Assembly: GCA_019312705.1 (NCBI GenBank)
Contig: JAFDCW010000050.1
Span: 1 to 13,167 of the forward strand
Direction of reading: 5' to 3'
DNA: 13,167 nucleotides
From: Deltaproteobacteria bacterium
GTDB taxonomy: Bacteria > Myxococcota > Polyangia > Polyangiales > B10-G4
Of the stretch, positions 5,262-13,135 are shown one piece after another. Position numbers and translations under genes: made by a program. Position 1 is the stretch's first letter; each line of letters opens with the position of its first letter. The notes beneath the pieces were generated by a model. That model saw nothing but the letters and a program-made list of their open reading frames with translations. It did no database searches and was not told the origin of the DNA.

Positions 5262-7592
5262 GTGTCGGTCATGCGGGAGGTTCTTTTGAGTGTATTCGGT
5301 GTCGACCCCTGGAAGCTGGCCGCGATCCTCTTCGCGCTGACCACGAGCGCCGCGACGTTGGTGGCCCTCGACGATGACGGCGGGCCTCTGGCCCAGGGGG
5401 AGCTTCCCCGGACCGAGAACGGAGAGCACCTGGCGCTGGCCCGGGCCGATTTGATCCATCAGATTCGGCGGGCCTCGGTCGGGACCGCGGACGAGCAGGC
5501 CCTCCTCGACGAGCTCGAAGAGACCGCGAATCCAACGCGGGTCGCGCGCATCCTCGACCACCTCGGATACGTGGGCACCGACAGATCGGTCGCAGACATC
5601 GTGCCCCTCATCGCCGACCGCCGGCGCGGAGTTGCGGAGGCCGCGATGGACGCCCTCGGCCACATCGGCGGGACCTCCGCGACCGACGCCCTCATCGAGG
5701 TCGTCTACGAGGGGCGCAGGGGCCTGCAGCCGGCAGCCGCCCGAGCCCTCGCCGACGTCGAGGACCCCCGCGGCATGTCGACCCTCGAGCGCATCGCCCG
5801 GGACCGGAACAGCCGACTTCGCTACGAGGCCATCGGGGCCCTCGGGGAGAGCGGGCGCCCGGAGGCCGTCGACGTGCTTTGCGAGCTCACGGACACCGCC
5901 TCACCGCGGGTCGCGAACGTCGCCATCTCGGCCCTCGCTCAAACCGGTCAGCCTGACGCTGACGCATTCCTCGAAGACCTCGCACGCCACGGGGAGGGTC
6001 ACCTTCGGGCCACGGCCCTCGCCAACCTTCCGAACACCGACGATGGTGAGATCTTGGACATGCTCGTCGAGATGCTCGAAACGGGCACCTCCGAAGACGC
6101 AACCGCGGCTGCCTACGCCCTCAGTCAATCGGCCTCGCCGGAGGCCCTCGGAGCCCTCCAGGGCTGCGCATTCACAGCGTCGCAGCGGGCCCAGGCTGCG
6201 TGTGTGGGATCACTTGCGGCCTACGGCGGGGCCGAATCCGCAGCCACCCTCCGCGACGTATTCAACGCCGGGGACCAACGCGCCATGTACGCGGCCGCCC
6301 AGGCGATCGGCGAGATCGGCGATCCTGCGGCCATTGTCTTCCTCACCGAGCAATGGAGGGGCGGGGATATGGGAAAGCGCCAGGCCGCGCTCTCGGCGCT
6401 TCAAGGGATCGGCGGCGGAGATGTCGAAGCCGTGATGCTCGAAATCGCAGAAGAGGGCTCGAGTAACGATGCCCGGACGGCCCTCGACTATCTCTTGCAG
6501 ACCGGCAACGAAGAAGCGTTCGCTCGCGTCGTGGACCTGGTCGAAGGGGGCTCCGGCCAAGAGTCGATCTATGGCCTGCACATGCTGGCCGGCCTTGGGA
6601 CCCCGGAGGCCCGAGACGTGCTGAAGGACATGGCCCGAAACGGACCTTCGCAGATGCGAGTAGAGGCGATCCGTTCGCTGACCATGGGGTCGATCGACGA
6701 CGATACGCTCGCGCTCCTCGTGGGGGGCATCGAGAGCGGGCGACCCCAGGAGGTCGAGATCGCGGCCTGGGCCCTGGCCCGGAGCGGAGACGACGACGCG
6801 CGCATGACGCTCATCGACCTGACCCGGTCCGACAACCCGATGATCGTGACCTCGGGGCTCAGCGCCCTCAGCCAGATGGCGGGCGATGACGCCGACGCGG
6901 CGTTGGCCGACGTCGCGGAGAACGGTGATACCCAGGTTCGCGCCTATGCAGTCAGCATCCTGGGCCAGCGCTCGTCGCCGGAAGCGCTGCGCGTGGTGAC
7001 AGCCGCGCTCTCGGACGAAGACGGATCCGTCGCCCAGACCGCGGCCATGACGCTGGTCCAGATGGGAAGCGCGGAAGCGCGCGAAGCCCTGGTCAACGTC
7101 GTGCACGACGGAGAGCCCACGGTGCGCGCGTCCGCCATTCGAAGCCTGGCCCAGGCGGGGCCGGACTACGCCGACCTCTTGATGGAGGTCAGCGGCGACG
7201 CTGAGCCGACGGTCCGAGCCGCGGCGATGGGCGCCCTCGGCACCGTGGGGACCGACGAGTCCGTCACCGTGCTCCTCGGCGGAGCCCGGGACGACAATGC
7301 GGAGGTCCGAGGGACCGCCATCTCGACCCTCGCGATGTCGGGCGGTAGCGATGAGCGCGTCGCCGAGGCCTTGATCACGGCCGTGGGTGACGAGGACCCA
7401 ACCGTCGCCCAGCGGGCGATCTGGGCTTGTGGCAACTTCGGCGAGCAGGCCTACGGCGCGCTCTTCGACCGTCTCTACGACCGGGGGTCCAGCGACGGCA
7501 TCCGGCGCGCCGCCGCCATGACCTTGCAGCGCATGGGCGCCCCCCTCGAGAGCGACGACCGGGCCCTCATCGCCGAGCTCCTCGGCCGCTGA
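5262..7592 (+). CDS. Exported or membrane-anchored HEAT-repeat protein
   Basis: This is a 776-residue protein. A hydrophobic stretch near residues 18-36 (WKLAAILFALTTSAATLVAL) looks like an uncleaved signal anchor or signal peptide. The rest is a solenoid of roughly twenty HEAT-like units of about 31 residues. The recurring pattern is a helix with (V/E)R..A(A/I).(A/S)L..(I/M)G, then short loops such as DE(D)P.V and helices beginning with A...L. Good copies include RAAAMGALGTVG and RASAIRSLAQAG. Such repeats normally bind proteins; no enzyme domain is present. The start is ambiguous. GTG 5262 has GGAG 7 nt upstream and is used here. TTG 5286 has GGGAGG 5 nt upstream and would remove eight residues without losing the hydrophobic segment. 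The protein probably acts as an envelope adaptor; the partner is unknown. It may be driven by the sigma-54-type promoter at 5190. Confidence 0.9.
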   Translation: MSVMREVLLSVFGVDPWKLAAILFALTTSAATLVALDDDGGPLAQGELPRTENGEHLALARADLIHQIRRASVGTADEQALLDELEETANPTRVARILDHLGYVGTDRSVADIVPLIADRRRGVAEAAMDALGHIGGTSATDALIEVVYEGRRGLQPAAARALADVEDPRGMSTLERIARDRNSRLRYEAIGALGESGRPEAVDVLCELTDTASPRVANVAISALAQTGQPDADAFLEDLARHGEGHLRATALANLPNTDDGEILDMLVEMLETGTSEDATAAAYALSQSASPEALGALQGCAFTASQRAQAACVGSLAAYGGAESAATLRDVFNAGDQRAMYAAAQAIGEIGDPAAIVFLTEQWRGGDMGKRQAALSALQGIGGGDVEAVMLEIAEEGSSNDARTALDYLLQTGNEEAFARVVDLVEGGSGQESIYGLHMLAGLGTPEARDVLKDMARNGPSQMRVEAIRSLTMGSIDDDTLALLVGGIESGRPQEVEIAAWALARSGDDDARMTLIDLTRSDNPMIVTSGLSALSQMAGDDADAALADVAENGDTQVRAYAVSILGQRSSPEALRVVTAALSDEDGSVAQTAAMTLVQMGSAEAREALVNVVHDGEPTVRASAIRSLAQAGPDYADLLMEVSGDAEPTVRAAAMGALGTVGTDESVTVLLGGARDDNAEVRGTAISTLAMSGGSDERVAEALITAVGDEDPTVAQRAIWACGNFGEQAYGALFDRLYDRGSSDGIRRAAAMTLQRMGAPLESDDRALIAELLGR

Positions 7593-7687
7593 CTCGACCG
7601 CCGTAGGGGTGATCGCGGAGGAAGTCGAGCATGGGGGGTTCGTTGGCAAAGGTGACGCCGGCTCGGACCACCGGCTAACCTGGCGCC

Positions 7688-7954
7688 GTGGGTGGGGAAC
7701 TCGAAACGCGCGTGGTGCACCAGATCGTCGCCGACGGCCTCGCTCCCTACGTCGGCGCGAGCATGGCCCGGGCGTCGGTGAACGGCCACATCGACAAACT
7801 CGGCGTGAGCGGAAGCATCATCACCCCGAGCCAAATCGACACCTTGCTCGAGCGCCTCGGGCCAGGGCTGCGCGTATTCATCGGGCCGGTCCGGGGCGGT
7901 GAGGTGGTCGAGGAGATCCGAGAGAAGCTCCTGGCCGCGGGGCGCGGACGATGA
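7688..7954 (+). CDS. Small conserved-looking protein of unknown function
   Basis: I do not recognise this 88-residue family. The sequence looks like a compact soluble alpha/beta protein. A helix comes first (VVHQIVADGLAPYVGASMARASVNGHIDKLG), then SGSIITPSQIDTLLERLGPGL, a strand RVFIGPV, and a final amphipathic helix GGEVVEEIREKLL. There is no signal peptide, membrane segment or cysteine. Its TGA overlaps the ATG of the membrane protein gene by 4 bp (ATGA), so the two are probably co-translated and may act together. The GTG start at 7688 is the first after an in-frame stop at 7676. It lacks a good ribosome binding site, and GTG 7712 is an alternative. Confidence 0.8.
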   Translation: MGGELETRVVHQIVADGLAPYVGASMARASVNGHIDKLGVSGSIITPSQIDTLLERLGPGLRVFIGPVRGGEVVEEIREKLLAAGRGR

Positions 7955-8772
7955 ACGAACGCGCGCGCGTCGACTGGGCCCTCGGCATCTTCGGGGTCGT
8001 CATCGCGGCAATCTTCGTGGGCAAGCTCTTCGCGGGCGAAAGCTCCATTCTCTATGGCTCCATCCTGACGCCGGCGGTCATGCGCTACGCCGCGGCGCTG
8101 CCGAAGCTCGCGGCGCTCCTCGGCGGGGCGGTCGCGGCGTACGCATGCGCCCAGGGCTTCGATGAAGCGTCGCCCCCCCGGCGCGCATGGTCGCTGATGA
8201 CCCTCTGGCTGGGCACGTGGCTCGTCGCTCAATCGATGCTCGGCTATTACCAACTCATCCTGAGCGACGCCGCGCCCTTCCCCTCCGCGGCAGACGCCCT
8301 CTTCATGGTGGGCTACCCGGCGATGATCGTCGCCGTCCTCGTATTCATCCGCACCTACGTCGCCACCGGCATGTTCGGCGAGACCCGCGACCACGCCGCT
8401 GCCGCATTCATCGCCGCGGTCCCGCTCTGCGTCGCAGCGGTCCTCATCCTGTCGCCGGTCCTCGCCTCGGGTGGCGAGGCCCTCGAACTCGCCCTGAACG
8501 TCGCCTACCCGGCCCTCGACCTCTTCGCCATGGTGCCGACGATCGTGCTTCTGCGCATCACGCTGAAGCTGCGCGGCGGCTCGCTCTTCTGGGTCTGGAC
8601 GCTCATCTGCGCGGGCCTGGTATTCATGGTCATCGGCGACCTGCTCTTCGGCTACTTCGAACTCCTCGGCCTCGGCTTCCTCGAGCCCCTCCTCGACCTC
8701 TGCTACATCGCCAGCTACGCCTTCATCGCCCGCGGCGTGTACCAGCAGTACCTGATCGTTCGGGGCAGTTAG
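7951..8772 (+). CDS. Eight-helix membrane protein resembling the sensor part of some GGDEF/kinase proteins
   Basis: A 273-residue integral membrane protein with about eight helices, near residues 9-28, 46-67, 79-102, 114-137, 148-171, 177-204, 212-238 and 243-267. The motif PSAADALFMVGYP at 111-123, together with YPALDLF and a final LLDLCYIASYAFIA, resembles the multi-helix N-terminal region I know from many bacterial diguanylate cyclases and kinases (PS.AD..YL.GYP). Here the protein ends seven residues after the last helix, with no GGDEF, EAL, kinase or other output domain. The ATG overlaps the stop of the small upstream gene, which suggests that protein as a possible soluble partner. The homology is from memory of the motif; the function is unassigned. 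Confidence 0.88.
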   Translation: MNERARVDWALGIFGVVIAAIFVGKLFAGESSILYGSILTPAVMRYAAALPKLAALLGGAVAAYACAQGFDEASPPRRAWSLMTLWLGTWLVAQSMLGYYQLILSDAAPFPSAADALFMVGYPAMIVAVLVFIRTYVATGMFGETRDHAAAAFIAAVPLCVAAVLILSPVLASGGEALELALNVAYPALDLFAMVPTIVLLRITLKLRGGSLFWVWTLICAGLVFMVIGDLLFGYFELLGLGFLEPLLDLCYIASYAFIARGVYQQYLIVRGS

Positions 8773-8798
8773 TGCCAAGGTCGAACGTCCGCTAGACG

Positions 8799-9338
8799 CT
8801 ACCTGGTCGGGTCCGGCCCCACACCGAGCATCTTGCGCACGACGCCGCGCTTTTGATCTCGGCCGGGGATCTCGTCGGCCGGGGTCCAGCTCATGTCGGC
8901 TTCGAGGCGGTAGGTTCCGCGGTATTGGTGCGGCGCGGCGGCGCCCCAGTCGTCTTGGCTGAGCATCGAGAAGTAGAGTGTGCCGCCCGGGCGCTCCCAG
9001 AGGTGGTAGCGCTGACCGACCCTCCGCTGAAAGGCGCACTCGGCCCGGTGCAGATCCGCATCGCGCTGGGCCCGCTCGAGGATGGTGCGGGCCTGCTCTT
9101 GGAGGGCGTGGATCTGGTCGACGATCACCTCGAGCTGATTGCCGACGACGGCGCCGAGCATCTCGTCGGCCTTTTGGATTTCTTTCGCCACGTCGAACAG
9201 GTTGAAGGCCGGGGCGAGGCGGCTCACGGGATAGGGCGAATGGCGGTCCGGGCCCTGGTGCTTGCCTCGGTGTTTATCGTCACGGCTGTCGTCACGGCTG
9301 TCGTCACGGCTGTCGTCACGGCTGTGGTCTTGGGCCAT
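8799..9338 (-). CDS. DUF2452 family protein
   Basis: The 179-residue protein matches the DUF2452 pattern from about residue 35 to 153. It has PAFNLFDVAKEIQKADEM, then a helix with QIHALQEQARTILERAQRDADLH, then AECAFQRRVGQRYHLWER, LYFSMLSQDDWG, and YRLEADMSWTP. The helix followed by a Trp/Tyr-rich part is the conserved feature of the family, whose biochemical role is unknown. The first 25 residues are a His/Arg/Asp low-complexity leader with four SRDD units from a 12-bp DNA repeat. There is no signal peptide or membrane helix, so it is probably cytoplasmic. The ATG at 9338 lies 31 bp after the stop of the large membrane protein gene, so they may share a transcript. It converges on the gene ending at 8772 with a 26-bp gap. 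Confidence 0.9.
   Translation of the reverse strand: MAQDHSRDDSRDDSRDDSRDDKHRGKHQGPDRHSPYPVSRLAPAFNLFDVAKEIQKADEMLGAVVGNQLEVIVDQIHALQEQARTILERAQRDADLHRAECAFQRRVGQRYHLWERPGGTLYFSMLSQDDWGAAAPHQYRGTYRLEADMSWTPADEIPGRDQKRGVVRKMLGVGPDPTR
9279..9326. repeat. Four tandem 12-bp repeats at the start of the DUF2452 gene
   Basis: GTCACGGCTGTC occurs at 9279-9290, 9291-9302 and 9303-9314, and with one final-base change at 9315-9326. On the minus strand each unit encodes Ser-Arg-Asp-Asp near the N-terminus of the DUF2452 protein. Unit gain or loss preserves the frame. The near-perfect identity suggests recent expansion. Confidence 0.95.
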
Positions 9339-9369
9339 GGCCGGGGTGTGCGCCCAACGCGCGGCGACG

Positions 9370-12336
9370 TCAATCGATCGCGCGGCGCAGGCGTTCGGCG
9401 AGGCGGCGCTCCGCCTGAGCCTCGACCGGGGCCCCGAGGGCGTCGAGGCAGACCGCGATCTTCTCGCTCAGGTCGGCGACGGCGGGGGAGAGGCGCCGGG
9501 CCTCCTGGTACCGGCCGAGGGCCAGCTGATGGCGACCGGCGCGGAGGTCGAGGTCGCCGAGGGTGGTGAGGGCGTCGGCGCGCAGAAACCCGGGGGGGTC
9601 GAGCTCGAGGACCGTGATGAGCGCGTCCCGGGCCTCGACGTCTTCGCGCATCAGGGCGTGGGTCTTGCCCCGGGACAGATAGAGGGTCGCCACCGACTGC
9701 AAGAGCGTGGGGTCTTCGGGCAAGAGGCCGATCGCGCGCTCCCCAGCGTGGATGGCGCCCTCCTCGTCGCCGGCGAGGGCCCTGAGGGTCAGGGTGCGGC
9801 CGAGGCCGCCGGCTTCGATGGCCCGGGGGAGGATCGCCGCGAGCTCGCGGCCCCCATCGGTAGTCGCCTCGACGCCGAGGGAGCCCGGAAGCCGAGGCAG
9901 TTCGGCGAACATCGTCAGGGCATGGTGCGAGGCGTCGTCGTAGAGGGCCCGGGCGGCTCGGGCCTCGAGGCCGCCGTGGCGGGATTCGAGGATCTCCTCG
10001 TCTCCTCCGAGGATGCGCACCCCGGCCGCGGCCGTGACGAAGCGCCCGAGGAGGCCGGCGGTGCTGCCGATGCCCGCCCGGCGCAGGCGCCCCTGGACCT
10101 CGGGGTCGTCTACCCGGGACGCGATGGCGTCGAGGTCGACGTGCACCGGGACGTCTCCGTCTTGGCGGCGACCGACGAGCATGTAGTCCTGACCGCGCAC
10201 CAACTCCCACAGGGTCGCCTCGGGGAAGACCGACTCGAAGGTCCGGGCGATGGCGCGGACGATGCTCATGTCCGTGCCGTAAACGTGGAACCAGGCCGCG
10301 AAGACGCCGCCATCGGTGAGGCGCGCTCGGGCCGCCGCAAAGGTCTCCCGGGAGAAGAGCTCGCCCATGCCGGCGACCCAGGCGTTGGAGGGCTCGGAGA
10401 CGATGATGTCGTAGCGGCGCTGCCCGTGGCGCAGGAGCATGACGCCGTCGACGGGGCGGACCGTGACTCGGGGGTCGTCGAGGACGTGGTCGGTGAAGCG
10501 GGCAAACGAGGGGGCAGCCCAGCGCACTCCGTCGACGAGTTCGGCGACCTCGACGCTCTCGACGCCGGGAACTGTGCGGACCGCGTCGGCGGTGGTGCCG
10601 GTGCCGAGGCCGATGACGAGGGCGTGGGTTGGGTTTTCGGCGAGAAGCGCGGGGAGCAGACCGACGAGGGTCTGGGTCGATGCGTCACCCTGGCCGCTGC
10701 CGTCGACCTTGCCGTCGATCTGCAAGAGCCGCTCGGTCCCCACGGCGCGGATGGTCACCGTCGCCTCGACGCCGTGGTGGACGAAGACGACGTCGCCGAG
10801 CTCGGGCCCGCCTTCGCCGGCGTAGAGGAACGGGCCGCGGGTGAGGGCGTTGGCATCGTAGCTACGCGGTGCGACGAAGAGGGCGGCGCCGAGCATGGCC
10901 GCGAGGGTGATGAAGGCAACTGCGTGGCGTGGCCTGAGGGGGGCCCGGCCCGGGGCACCGCGGAGGCCGCTGACCGTCGCGATCGACGCGGCGAGGGCGA
11001 GGCACACGGCGGACGCGACGAAGGCCGGGGCGAGGCCGAAGGCGGGGACCCACCAGAAGGTCGCAAGCAGCACGCCGGCCACGTTGCCGAGGGCCCCGGC
11101 GGCGACCAGCCAGCCGACGTCGTGGGCCGGGGCGCGCTTTCCGTCGCGGCCGAGGGCGGCTACACCAAACGGAAATGCGGCGGCGGCGAGGGCCACGGGA
11201 GCGGCGACGGGGATGACGAGGGGCATGGCGAGGGCGAACCACGGCGGGGCGTCGCCCCCGGACACCCCAGCAAACACCGCGGCGGCGGCGTGGGGCCAGC
11301 GCCCGACGGCGTCGATGCCGAGGACCGCGGCGATGGCTGCCGCGAGCAGCAGCCCCGCGTACCAGGCGCCGGGGTTACTGGGCTTCCGTGACCAGGGCGC
11401 GGCGACGGCGGCGCCGATGGAGAGGGCGAACACGTAGAGGCCGGTGACGATGGCGAAGCCCTGGACGCTGGGGCCGATGGCGAGGCTGGCCATGCGCGCC
11501 CAGAGGGTCTGGAGGGCCGCCGTACCGGCACCGGCAGAGGCCGCCGCGGCGAGCAGCACGAGGGCGTAGCGTGAGGGCCGGGTCGAGGCCGACGGCGCCG
11601 CGACGGAAGCGGGAACGGCGGCGACGGACTCCCGAGCACGACCGAGGAGCTGGGCCGAGAGGGCGACGCCGACCTGCATGGCGGCTGCGAGACCGACGGC
11701 GGTGGGCACGCCGAGGTCCGGGACGAGCCAGAATGCCGCCGCGAGGCCGCCGACAACGCCACCCGCGGCGTGCACCGAGTAGAGCATGCCCGCATCCCGG
11801 GGAGTGCGCCCGGCCGAGGCCCGGGCCTCGGCGAGCAGCGGCAGGCCGGCGCCCATGGCGAGGGCCGGGGGGGCGAAGAGCACGGTGGCGACGAGCAGCG
11901 AAAAGACGGTGAAGGCCGGGCCTTCGCCGAGGCTGCGGAAGGCGGCGCCGACGACGCCATCGAACATCGGGGCGATCCACGGGACGAGGGCCGCGATGAG
12001 GGCGGCCCCGCCTTCGACCCGGGCGAAGCCCCCGAGGGCACCCCAGCGCCGAGCAACCCGGGGGGCGAGGAGGCCGCCGAGGCCGAGGCCCCCGAGGATG
12101 GCGACGAGGGTGACCGCGACGCCCGAGGCATCGCCGCCGAGCAGACCTCGGGCGACCCGGGTCCAGGCGACCTCGTGGACTAGGGCCGCGGCGCCGACGA
12201 GGGCGTAGAGGCCCGCGACCCCCAGGGCCGGCGGGGCGCCGGTCGCCGGGGCCTCGGTCGTGGAGCGGGGCTTCGAGGACGACGATGACGATCGCGGGGG
12301 AGTTTTGGGCTTCTTACTGCGCTTCTTCTTGCCCAC
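9370..12336 (-). CDS. Membrane protein with fused spermidine-synthase-like domain and C-terminal TPR region
   Basis: This 988-residue protein belongs to the fused membrane/spermidine-synthase type. After a Lys/Ser/Thr-rich cytoplasmic leader (1-35), about a dozen or more hydrophobic helices run from 37 to about 490. A spermidine-synthase-like Rossmann domain follows at about 510-725. Its nucleotide-binding motif is ALVIGLGTGTTADAV (572-586), with acidic Glu599 after the second strand, and DIIVSEPSNAW lies at 643-653. In true aminopropyltransferases that last motif reads D-S-T-D-P; here both Asp positions are changed, as is usual in membrane-fused relatives, so polyamine synthesis is doubtful. 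Residues from about 845 to 985 look like TPR helices (LGDLDLRAGRHQLALGRYQEARRLSP). The start is GTG 12336; a weak AGGG lies about 10 nt before it. It is divergent from the gene at 12499. Substrate and product are unknown. Confidence 0.92.
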   Translation of the reverse strand: MGKKKRSKKPKTPPRSSSSSSKPRSTTEAPATGAPPALGVAGLYALVGAAALVHEVAWTRVARGLLGGDASGVAVTLVAILGGLGLGGLLAPRVARRWGALGGFARVEGGAALIAALVPWIAPMFDGVVGAAFRSLGEGPAFTVFSLLVATVLFAPPALAMGAGLPLLAEARASAGRTPRDAGMLYSVHAAGGVVGGLAAAFWLVPDLGVPTAVGLAAAMQVGVALSAQLLGRARESVAAVPASVAAPSASTRPSRYALVLLAAAASAGAGTAALQTLWARMASLAIGPSVQGFAIVTGLYVFALSIGAAVAAPWSRKPSNPGAWYAGLLLAAAIAAVLGIDAVGRWPHAAAAVFAGVSGGDAPPWFALAMPLVIPVAAPVALAAAAFPFGVAALGRDGKRAPAHDVGWLVAAGALGNVAGVLLATFWWVPAFGLAPAFVASAVCLALAASIATVSGLRGAPGRAPLRPRHAVAFITLAAMLGAALFVAPRSYDANALTRGPFLYAGEGGPELGDVVFVHHGVEATVTIRAVGTERLLQIDGKVDGSGQGDASTQTLVGLLPALLAENPTHALVIGLGTGTTADAVRTVPGVESVEVAELVDGVRWAAPSFARFTDHVLDDPRVTVRPVDGVMLLRHGQRRYDIIVSEPSNAWVAGMGELFSRETFAAARARLTDGGVFAAWFHVYGTDMSIVRAIARTFESVFPEATLWELVRGQDYMLVGRRQDGDVPVHVDLDAIASRVDDPEVQGRLRRAGIGSTAGLLGRFVTAAAGVRILGGDEEILESRHGGLEARAARALYDDASHHALTMFAELPRLPGSLGVEATTDGGRELAAILPRAIEAGGLGRTLTLRALAGDEEGAIHAGERAIGLLPEDPTLLQSVATLYLSRGKTHALMREDVEARDALITVLELDPPGFLRADALTTLGDLDLRAGRHQLALGRYQEARRLSPAVADLSEKIAVCLDALGAPVEAQAERRLAERLRRAID

Positions 12337-12402
12337 GGCGGCGGAACCCTACGGCACAGGAGTGCTCGACGGAAGGCGATGGGTGAGGTTGATCGGGAGC
12401 AT

Positions 12403-12479
12403 TGTCACTTTGTCACGTAACGCCCGGAGAGCGCTGTCACCGTGTCAGTCAGGAGGCGCCGACGACGGCGTTTCTGTCA
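12403..12479. promoter_or_regulatory. Phased TGTCA array in the divergent intergenic region
   Basis: TGTCA occurs five times on one strand, at 12403, 12411, 12435, 12443 and 12475. The spacings are 8, 24, 8 and 32 bp: two pairs of tandem half-sites set 32 bp apart (about three helical turns), plus one more site 32 bp on. Three of the copies extend to TGTCAC. The array lies between the GTG at 12336 and the GTG at 12499, and would fit an operator bound by a tandem-binding regulator controlling one or both genes. No regulator is identified. Confidence 0.45.
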
Positions 12480-12498
12480 AAAACGGCGCGACCACGGC

Positions 12499-12969
12499 GT
12501 GGCACAGGTGCTGCAGTTGCTCCCCCCGATGCAGCGCTTCGCCGTACCCGGGCTCTTCGCCCTCCTCGCTATCTTCGCCGTCACCTTCGTGGTCGACGTG
12601 CTTATCGTGACTGACGAGGAGCGCCTCGAGGCGTTCATCGACGAGCTGACCGACGAGAGCCCTGACAGGCGCGTCGACAGCGCCATCCACTTCGCCGACC
12701 CGTCACGGGTCGACGTCGAGGTCGCCTCCCCGGCCGACCGCGCACGTTACGGCGATGGCCAGGACATGGAGCTCGCCGACCACCTCCGGGACGCCCTCGC
12801 GTCCCTCGACCATGGAACCGTCGACGTCATGCAGAGCACCGTGCATATCCAGGGCGACGACGGCATGGCCGCCCTCCGAGTCGACACCGCCGAGGGCGTC
12901 GTCGACGCCGAGTTCCGCTTCGTCCGGCGAAGCGACGGATGGCTGCTCCGGCGTGTGCGGGTGCGCTGA
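12499..12969 (+). CDS. Small single-pass membrane protein with possible NTF2/SnoaL-like soluble domain
   Basis: The 156-residue reading has one strong membrane helix near residues 14-34 (VPGLFALLAIFAVTFVVDVLI). An acidic soluble part follows, starting with the helix DEERLEAFIDELT. It ends in alternating strands (STVHIQG, AALRVDTAEGVVDAEFRFVRRSDGWLLRRVRV) typical of NTF2-like folds, which is an inference from the pattern, not a recognised family. The start is uncertain. GTG 12499 is used here because the frame upstream to GTG 12442 codes for an Arg run and contains part of the TGTCA array. ATG 12529, just before the helix, is also possible. No candidate has a good ribosome binding site; an AGGAGG at 12451 is not near a usable start. 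The function is unknown. Confidence 0.7.
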   Translation: MAQVLQLLPPMQRFAVPGLFALLAIFAVTFVVDVLIVTDEERLEAFIDELTDESPDRRVDSAIHFADPSRVDVEVASPADRARYGDGQDMELADHLRDALASLDHGTVDVMQSTVHIQGDDGMAALRVDTAEGVVDAEFRFVRRSDGWLLRRVRVR

Positions 12970-13130
12970 AGGCCCCCCAAGAAGGCGCCCCCCAACTAGA
13001 AGGCGCCGCGTAGGACGGCCCGAGGCGGCAGCGCGACGCAGTCGTGCAGAGCCGACAGGCCGACCGTAGCGGCGCCGGCAGTGCGCTGAAGGCCTCAACA
13101 AGAAGGCGCCGCGTAGGCGGACCGAGGCGG
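12961..13130. repeat. Degenerate direct duplication of a gene's 3' end and downstream spacer
   Basis: GTGCGCTGAAGGCC, which includes the stop codon of the preceding gene, occurs at 12961 and again exactly 120 bp later at 13081. GAAGGCGCCGCGTAGG occurs at 12999 and 13102, both followed by a near-identical CCGAGGCGG. The second copy lacks about 18 bp that contain an extra GAAGGCGCC (12981-12989). No open reading frame with coding character fills 12970-13135. Confidence 0.75.
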
Positions 13131-13135
13131 AGCCG

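Noticed and set aside
6210..7649. Minus-strand frame of 479 codons opposite the HEAT gene
   Set aside because: It mirrors the repeat structure of the HEAT gene and shows no domain; the plus-strand HEAT periodicity is unmistakable.
7593..7687. Gap between the HEAT gene and the small gene, with CTCGAC and GTCGAG arms
   Set aside because: A 6-bp inverted repeat with a 24-nt loop and no U-tract is not enough to call a terminator or operator.
9262..11391. Plus-strand frame of 709 codons opposite the large membrane protein
   Set aside because: The minus strand encodes clear membrane helices, a nucleotide-binding motif and TPR helices. The plus-strand translation is Gly/Glu/Asp-rich without family resemblance.
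12442..12498. Upstream start (GTG 12442) for the small membrane protein
   Set aside because: The extra 19 residues are an Arg run unlike a real N-terminus and overlap the TGTCA array; I prefer GTG 12499, although GGAG at 12426 keeps the upstream start possible.
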